Below are positions 60,024-64,000 of a DNA stretch of 64,000 nucleotides, piece after piece. Below the pieces are notes generated by a model that ran no database searches, was not told where the DNA came from, and saw only the letters and a list, made by a program, of their open reading frames with translations. The stretch covers positions 25,738 through 89,737 of the forward strand of contig SCOE01000025.1 of NCBI GenBank assembly GCA_005503065.1, given 5' to 3'. The DNA is from Comamonadaceae bacterium ALPHA2B (GTDB taxonomy: Bacteria; Pseudomonadota; Gammaproteobacteria; Burkholderiales; Burkholderiaceae_C). The translations under genes were made by a program, and so were the position numbers. Every line of letters begins with the position of its first letter. The first letter of the stretch is position 1.

Positions 60024-60665
60024 CTACCAGCGCAGCACGCGCGGACCGATCAGCGCACCCGCCGCCACCGGCAGCGCGATGCCCAGCACGTACCACACCG
60101 CCAGGAACGGCGCCGTGAGCTCCGGGCAATGCAGGGCGTACACGGCCGCGCCCGCACCCGCGGCCAGCGCGCCGGCGGCGGCACCGGCCGCGGCCGGCCG
60201 CGTCGGGGCCAGGCCGCGCAGCGCCAACAGGGCGGCCACGAACATCGGCAGGGAGATCAGCGCGATGTTGAAGACGCAAGTGCGCCAGGTGCGGCCCATG
60301 AGGGCCGGCATGCGCGCCGTCTCGGGCATCGTCACCCACGCCACGACCGCCAGCCCCCAGAGCGCGAGCACCGGCAGCGCGATGCCGAGCCACGCGCGCC
60401 GCACTGCCACGCCGGGGCGCGCCAGCCGCTGCACCATCACGTAGCCGGCCACGCCGATGCACGCAGGCACGAGCACCTTGACCCAGAACATGGGCCAGAA
60501 CATCGCCTGCACCAGGTCGCGGCGCACGCCGTATTCGGCCTGCATGAGGACCAGCGCCAGTGGCAGGCTCAGGCCCAGCGCCCACCACAGCCGGCGGCTC
60601 ACGGCGCGGCGCGGCACGGGCTCGGCCCCGGCCGCCAGCATGGCCACGAAATCGTCGGTCTTCAT
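60024..60665 (-). CDS. nrsF: NrsF-type (DUF1109) anti-sigma factor
   Basis: 213-residue protein with a short cytoplasmic N terminus ([18 protein letters not shown]) and six hydrophobic segments, the layout of NrsF/DUF1109 membrane anti-sigma factors. The ATGA overlap with the ECF sigma gene just upstream supports the pairing. In Caulobacter, NrsF holds SigF until metal or oxidative stress; the same mechanism is inferred here. Confidence 0.85.
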   Translation of the reverse strand: MKTDDFVAMLAAGAEPVPRRAVSRRLWWALGLSLPLALVLMQAEYGVRRDLVQAMFWPMFWVKVLVPACIGVAGYVMVQRLARPGVAVRRAWLGIALPVLALWGLAVVAWVTMPETARMPALMGRTWRTCVFNIALISLPMFVAALLALRGLAPTRPAAAGAAAGALAAGAGAAVYALHCPELTAPFLAVWYVLGIALPVAAGALIGPRVLRW

Positions 60666-61210
60666 GTCGCGTCCTTGCGCATGCGCGCCGCCAGTGCCTT
60701 CAGGCCGCGGTGGATGCCGACCTTCACGGCCGACTCGGACATGCCGGTGAGCTTGGCCGTCTCGGCCACGGACAGCCCCTCGAGCTTGACGTGCACGATC
60801 GGCAGCCGGTGCCGGTCGGGCAGCTCGGCCAGCAGGCCCTGCACATCGCGCCGCGCATCACTGGCCTCGGTGGCCGAATCGGCGAAGAGTTCCATCTCGT
60901 CGTCCAGCGGCTCGTGCAGCGCCTCGCGCACCGACTTCGCGCGCAGCAGGTCGATGAGCTTGTAGCGCGCGATCGCATGCGCCCAGGCCGTCAGCGGCTG
61001 GTCGCTCTGGTAGGTGTGGCGCTGGTTGTGCATGGCGAGCAGGCATTCCTGGACGAGGTCTTCCACATCATCGGGCCAGCCGAACAGGCGCCTGGCAAGG
61101 AAGGCGCGCAGATGGCGCGCCAACTGCTGCAGGCACTCGCGGTAGGCAGCGGCATCTCCCTGCAGGCCACGCACGAACAGGCCGCGCAACTGCGTCTCGA
61201 CCTCGCTCAT
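60662..61210 (-). CDS. sigF: ECF RNA polymerase sigma factor (SigF-like)
   Basis: 182-residue ECF sigma factor with region 2 ([38 protein letters not shown]) and region 4 helix-turn-helix ([20 protein letters not shown]). The start is set at 61210 (MSEVETQLR) because an upstream in-frame ATG at 61243 falls inside the spacer of the predicted promoter at 61234-61259 and could not be on the transcript. It probably drives its own gene and the divergent bufferin operon. Confidence 0.88.
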   Translation of the reverse strand: MSEVETQLRGLFVRGLQGDAAAYRECLQQLARHLRAFLARRLFGWPDDVEDLVQECLLAMHNQRHTYQSDQPLTAWAHAIARYKLIDLLRAKSVREALHEPLDDEMELFADSATEASDARRDVQGLLAELPDRHRLPIVHVKLEGLSVAETAKLTGMSESAVKVGIHRGLKALAARMRKDAT

Positions 61211-61233
61211 CGGGGACTGGCTTGTGTTGGTTG

Positions 61234-61259
61234 TTCGTTGCATGGCACCGACGGGTTAC
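61234..61259 (-). promoter_or_regulatory. Predicted ECF (SigF-type) promoter of sigF-nrsF
   Basis: On the minus strand GTAACC (61259-61254), 16 bases, CGAA (61237-61234). This is the -35/-10 arrangement recalled for SigF-type ECF promoters. It points at sigF and predicts a start of transcription near 61228, about 18 bases before the chosen ATG. Confidence 0.72.
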
Positions 61260-61304
61260 AGCGGCCGCGCTGGAAATTTTTTTGGCGCGATTGTGCCCGG
61301 CGCT

Positions 61305-61331
61305 GTAACCCCGCCCGCGCCGGACGCCGAA
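61305..61331 (+). promoter_or_regulatory. Predicted ECF (SigF-type) promoter of the bufferin operon
   Basis: GTAACC (61305-61310), 17 bases, CGAA (61328-61331). It shares the extended -35 GCTGTAACCC with the divergent sigF promoter. It lies 71 bases before the bufA1 ATG. The one-base longer spacer may set a different strength. Confidence 0.7.
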
Positions 61332-61402
61332 CTAGGGAGGACCGCGCCGGCCGGCAGGTTCTTCTCGATCCCCTTCGTTTTCAACCCTCTCAAGGAGTTC
61401 CC

Positions 61403-61690
61403 ATGAACCAACGCAGCCTCGCCATCACCACCCTCGCCCTCGCCGCCCTCGCCAGCGGCGCCGCCATGGCCCAGGACAAGCCCATGGCCGACAAGATGGC
61501 CACCATGGAGAAGTGCTACGGCATTTCCATGGCCGGCAAGAACGACTGCGCCGCCGGCCCCGGCACCACCTGCGCAGGCACGTCGAAGACCGACTACCAG
61601 GGCAACGCCTGGAAGAACGTGCCGGTCGGCACCTGCACCACCATCAAGACGCCCAAGGGCACGGGCTCTCTCTCCCCCATGAAGTCCTGA
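61403..61690 (+). CDS. bufA1: Bufferin precursor BufA1 (DUF2282)
   Basis: 95-residue DUF2282 protein. A Sec signal peptide (cleavage near AMA, residue 23) precedes a mature peptide with four cysteines at 38, 49, 57 and 78 in the family contexts EKCYG, NDCAAG, TTCAG and VPVGTC. Bufferins are periplasmic metal-binding peptides whose cysteines are modified by the MNIO enzyme encoded next. GGAG lies about 6 bases before the ATG. It is the first gene of the operon. Confidence 0.88.
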   Translation: MNQRSLAITTLALAALASGAAMAQDKPMADKMATMEKCYGISMAGKNDCAAGPGTTCAGTSKTDYQGNAWKNVPVGTCTTIKTPKGTGSLSPMKS

Positions 61691-61709
61691 GCGCGCTGGA
61701 AGGCCCGCC

Positions 61710-62552
61710 ATGTCCGCCCCGTTGACCGCCGGCCTGGGCCTCAAGCCCGAGCACTTCGACGCCGCGCTGGCCGCGCAGGCGCCGGGGCTCTGGTTCGAGG
61801 TCCATCCGGAGAACTACAGCGTGGCGGGCGGGCCGCGCCTGGCCTGGCTGGAGGCGATCCGCCGCCAGCATCCGCTGTCGCTGCACGGCGTGTCGCTCTC
61901 GCTCGCAGGCGAGGCGCCGCCCGATGCCCGGCAGCTGCAGCGGCTCGCGACCCTGGTGCGACGCTTCGAGCCCGCGCTGGTGTCGGAGCACCTGGCCTGG
62001 TCGCGCTTCGACGGCGCCTACCTGCCCGACCTGCTGCCCTGCCCGCGCAGCCATGCGCTGTTGCGGCGCATGGTCGAGCACGTCGACCAGGTGCAGCAAG
62101 CGCTGGGGCGTCGCATCGCCATCGAGAACCCTTCGCACTACCTGCACCTGCCCGGCCACGACTGGGCAGAGACCGACTTCCTGCGCGAGCTGGTGCGTCG
62201 CAGCGGCTGCGGGCTGCTGCTGGACATCAACAACGTGCATGTCTCGGCGCGCAACCTCGGCTTCGACGCCGCGGACTACCTCGATCGCTTCCCCGCCGAG
62301 GCCGTGATGGAAATCCACCTGGCCGGCCACGCGGCCGACCCGGTGCAGGGCGAGGCGCTGCTCATCGACTCGCACGACGCGCCCGTGGCGCCTGCCGTGT
62401 GGTCGCTGTACGAGCGCTTCGTCGAGCGCGCCGGGCCGCGGCCGACGCTCGTCGAGCGCGACGGCAACCTGCCCGGCTTCGACGAGCTCATGGCCGAGCG
62501 CGGGCAGGCCGCCGCGATCGCCGAGGGCCTCACCACGGGCGTAGCGGCATGA
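61710..62552 (+). CDS. bufB: MNIO-family bufferin-maturation enzyme BufB (DUF692)
   Basis: 280-residue TIM-barrel multinuclear non-heme iron oxidase. Likely iron ligands are in HPENY (32-36), LHGVSLS (H59), SEHLAW (E93/H94), ENPS (E139/N140), DINN (D172), HLAGH (H203/H207) and DSHD (D220/H222). It is expected to convert cysteines of BufA1 to thiooxazole-type groups using O2. It lies 19 bases after bufA1. Confidence 0.9.
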   Translation: MSAPLTAGLGLKPEHFDAALAAQAPGLWFEVHPENYSVAGGPRLAWLEAIRRQHPLSLHGVSLSLAGEAPPDARQLQRLATLVRRFEPALVSEHLAWSRFDGAYLPDLLPCPRSHALLRRMVEHVDQVQQALGRRIAIENPSHYLHLPGHDWAETDFLRELVRRSGCGLLLDINNVHVSARNLGFDAADYLDRFPAEAVMEIHLAGHAADPVQGEALLIDSHDAPVAPAVWSLYERFVERAGPRPTLVERDGNLPGFDELMAERGQAAAIAEGLTTGVAA

Positions 62553-63322
62553 CTGCCCTTCATTCCTTCGAGCAGGATTTCGTCGGCGCGCTGTTCGCCG
62601 ACGAGGCCCACGGCGCCTGCGCCCCCGGCTGGACCGCCCAGCCCGGCTTTGCGGTCTACCGCAACACCGTCCGCAAGGGTTGCATCGATGCGTTGGAGGC
62701 GAATTTCCCCGCCGTCGCGCGGCTGGTCGGCCGCGACTGGCTTCGCGCCGCCGCTGCCCGCCACTTGGCCGGACACCCCCCGAGCGACCCCTGCCTGCTG
62801 CACTATGGCGAAGGCGTTGCCGACACGCTGGCCGAGCTGGCCGGCGACGAGTTGCCCTACCTGCACGGCGTCGCGGCCCTCGACCGCCTGTGGACCGCCT
62901 CGCACACGGCCGCCGACGCACCCGTGCTGCCGGCCGATTCGTTGGCCGGGCTGCCGCCCGAAGCGCTGGCAGCCCTGCGCCTGCAACCGCATCCGGCCGC
63001 ACGCTGGCATGGGTCCGACACCCTGCCGCTGCACAGCATCTGGTCGGCCAACCGCAGCGGCGATGCGGCCGCACTCGAAGCGCTCACGACCCTCGAGTGG
63101 GCTGGCGAGAGCACCCTGCTCACGCGGCCGATCGCCGAAGTGATCTGGCAGCCGCTGCCCGCCGGCGGCTGCGCCTTCCTCGACGCCTGCGCACGCGGCG
63201 ACCGCCTGGATGACGCGGCCGCGGCCGCGCTCGACACCCACCCCCACACCGACCTCGCAGCCCTGCTCGCGCAGCTGCTGCGGGCCGGCACCTTCACCAC
63301 CTCGACAGGGAGCCCACCATGA
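62549..63322 (+). CDS. bufC: MNIO partner protein BufC (DUF2063)
   Basis: 257-residue DUF2063 protein, with an N-terminal helical domain ([21 protein letters not shown] cut short here, residues about 31-51) and a C-terminal part proposed to recognise the precursor peptide. It partners the DUF692 enzyme in bufferin maturation. The ATGA overlap with bufB implies coupled synthesis. The N-terminal YRN...A-FP pattern is typical of the family. Confidence 0.87.
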   Translation: MTALHSFEQDFVGALFADEAHGACAPGWTAQPGFAVYRNTVRKGCIDALEANFPAVARLVGRDWLRAAAARHLAGHPPSDPCLLHYGEGVADTLAELAGDELPYLHGVAALDRLWTASHTAADAPVLPADSLAGLPPEALAALRLQPHPAARWHGSDTLPLHSIWSANRSGDAAALEALTTLEWAGESTLLTRPIAEVIWQPLPAGGCAFLDACARGDRLDDAAAAALDTHPHTDLAALLAQLLRAGTFTTSTGSPP

Positions 63323-63777
63323 AATCCGCGACGACCACGACCGTCTCCAACGGCGCCTGGCAGCGCCTCACCGAGCGCCTGGGCGCACTGGTGCCGCACG
63401 ACCTGCTGGCGCTGGTCGACCGCGTCGCCATCGGCGCCATCTTCTGGTTGTCGGGCCGCACCAAGGTCGACGGCTGGCTGCACGTCACCGACGGCGCGAT
63501 CGAGCTGTTCCGCACCGAATACCGGTTGCCCCTGCTGCCGCCCGAGATCGCCGCGCACCTGGCCGCGTACGCCGAGCACGCTTTCCCGATCCTGCTGGTG
63601 CTGGGCCTGTTCACCCGCTTCGCCGCGCTTTCGCTGCTGGGCATGACGGCGGTGATCCAGGTCTTCGTGTACCCCGACGCCTGGCCGACCCACCTGTCGT
63701 GGGCCGGGCTGCTGCTGTACCTGGTGGGCCGCGGCGGCGGGCGGTTGTCGTTGGACCGCTTGCTGCGCCTCGGCTGA
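63319..63777 (+). CDS. DoxX-family membrane protein of the bufferin operon
   Basis: 152-residue membrane protein with four hydrophobic segments in the DoxX pattern ([36 protein letters not shown]). DoxX-type proteins end many bufferin operons; their role may be redox or membrane-linked but is not established. The ATG overlaps bufC as ATGA. Confidence 0.85.
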   Translation: MKSATTTTVSNGAWQRLTERLGALVPHDLLALVDRVAIGAIFWLSGRTKVDGWLHVTDGAIELFRTEYRLPLLPPEIAAHLAAYAEHAFPILLVLGLFTRFAALSLLGMTAVIQVFVYPDAWPTHLSWAGLLLYLVGRGGGRLSLDRLLRLG

Positions 63778-63847
63778 TCGTAACGAACGTGACGAATTCG
63801 GCCGCAGCGCCCGGCGGGCGGGCGCTGCAGGCCGATTGCACTTTTCG
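63776..63847 (+). repeat. Repeat family B, copy 3
   Basis: Starts GATCGTAACGAACGTGACGA in the doxX stop codon itself, continues ATTCGGCCGCAGCGCCCGG, GCGGGCGGGCGCTGCAGG and ends CCGATTGCACTTTTCG. A further hairpin GGGCCA-TCC-TGGCCC follows at 63854-63868, so the pair may end the bufferin transcript. Confidence 0.85.
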
Positions 63848-63903
63848 CTGCGCGGGCCATCCTGGCCCCATGGGCGCCTACGCCAAAAGGCGAAACCGCC
63901 GGC

Positions 63904-63932
63904 TTGCCAGCCCCGGGGGCACTCGCTACATT
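63904..63932 (+). promoter_or_regulatory. Candidate sigma-70 promoter for the last gene
   Basis: TTGCCA (63904-63909), 17 bases, TACATT (63927-63932). Each hexamer differs from consensus at one or two positions. It lies about 20 bases before the ATG at 63953, leaving a short leader with GAGGG as ribosome site. Confidence 0.55.
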
Positions 63933-63952
63933 GTGTTTTTTGAGGGCCTGCA

Positions 63953-64000
63953 ATGTCCGTCGATAGCACAACGAACGCTCCCACCTCCCCCGTCACACCC
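63953..64000 (+). CDS. Start of an unidentified gene (partial)
   Basis: An ATG preceded by GAGGG opens a frame that reads MSVDSTTNAPTSPVTP to the end of the window. Only 16 residues, Thr/Pro-rich, are visible, so no family can be named. The good promoter and ribosome site make a real gene likely. Confidence 0.45.
   Translation, partial: MSVDSTTNAPTSPVTP

Noticed and set aside
61241..61243. Upstream ATG as the sigF start
   Set aside because: It lies within the predicted promoter spacer, so it would not be transcribed from that promoter.

Overview
The window is about 64 kb of GC-rich, densely packed bacterial chromosome. It carries one tRNA and no rRNA, prophage, transposase or CRISPR array. 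Gene content and order point to a betaproteobacterium of the Comamonadaceae, most likely Variovorax-like. The genus is inferred from overall resemblance, not from a database search.

Layout. 1-4.6 kb: end of lptF, lptG, a CbiX-type chelatase, cysB, a YbdL-type aminotransferase and two small proteins. 4.7-10.8 kb: hrpA (minus) divergent from argA. 10.9-21.2 kb: a minus-strand accessory island with an SDR, AzlCD, a NylA-like amidase and a complete dipeptide-type ABC importer, faced by a divergent MocR-type regulator. 21.2-29.6 kb: dapC, dapD, a PilU-like ATPase, dapE, prmB and an ABC-F ATPase. 30-35 kb: a VOC/AraC pair, tRNA-Lys(TTT), tcdA and the tolB-pal-cpoB half of the Tol system. 35.4-44.1 kb: msbA, then a minus-strand housekeeping run yebC-purD-hemF-nadD-rsfS-rlmH-maf-rng in which many neighbours overlap by 1 or 4 bases. 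44.4-58.3 kb: an aryl-polyene/xanthomonadin-like cluster in two converging blocks. The plus block has a flavin halogenase-like enzyme, a XanB2-type chorismatase, an acyltransferase and a GT2 glycosyltransferase. The minus block has an ACP, a membrane protein, an aroyl-ACP ligase/dehydratase fusion, an acyltransferase, LolA, an MMPL exporter, a deacetylase, a methyltransferase, a dehydratase and a ketoreductase. 58.4-64 kb: a HerA-like ATPase, then an ECF sigma/NrsF-type anti-sigma pair divergent from a bufferin operon (DUF2282 precursor, DUF692 MNIO enzyme, DUF2063 partner, DoxX).

How the genes work together. The 44-58 kb cluster appears to make hydroxybenzoate from chorismate, load it on an ACP, reduce and dehydrate intermediates, modify the product and export it through MMPL/LolA. 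No ketosynthase is present in the window, so chain extension would need an enzyme encoded elsewhere. In the bufferin locus, matching GTAACC/CGAA boxes face both ways between the sigma gene and bufA1, which suggests an autoregulated metal-stress circuit.

Superimposed on the genes are two interspersed palindromic repeat families, here called A and B, with a similar architecture. Family A has six copies. Three of them are translated in frame inside hrpA, dapE and nadD, which is the most unusual sequence-level signal here. A 19-bp perfect inverted repeat flanks the dapE-prmB gap, and a nested inverted repeat fills the gene-free stretch at 48.3-48.7 kb.
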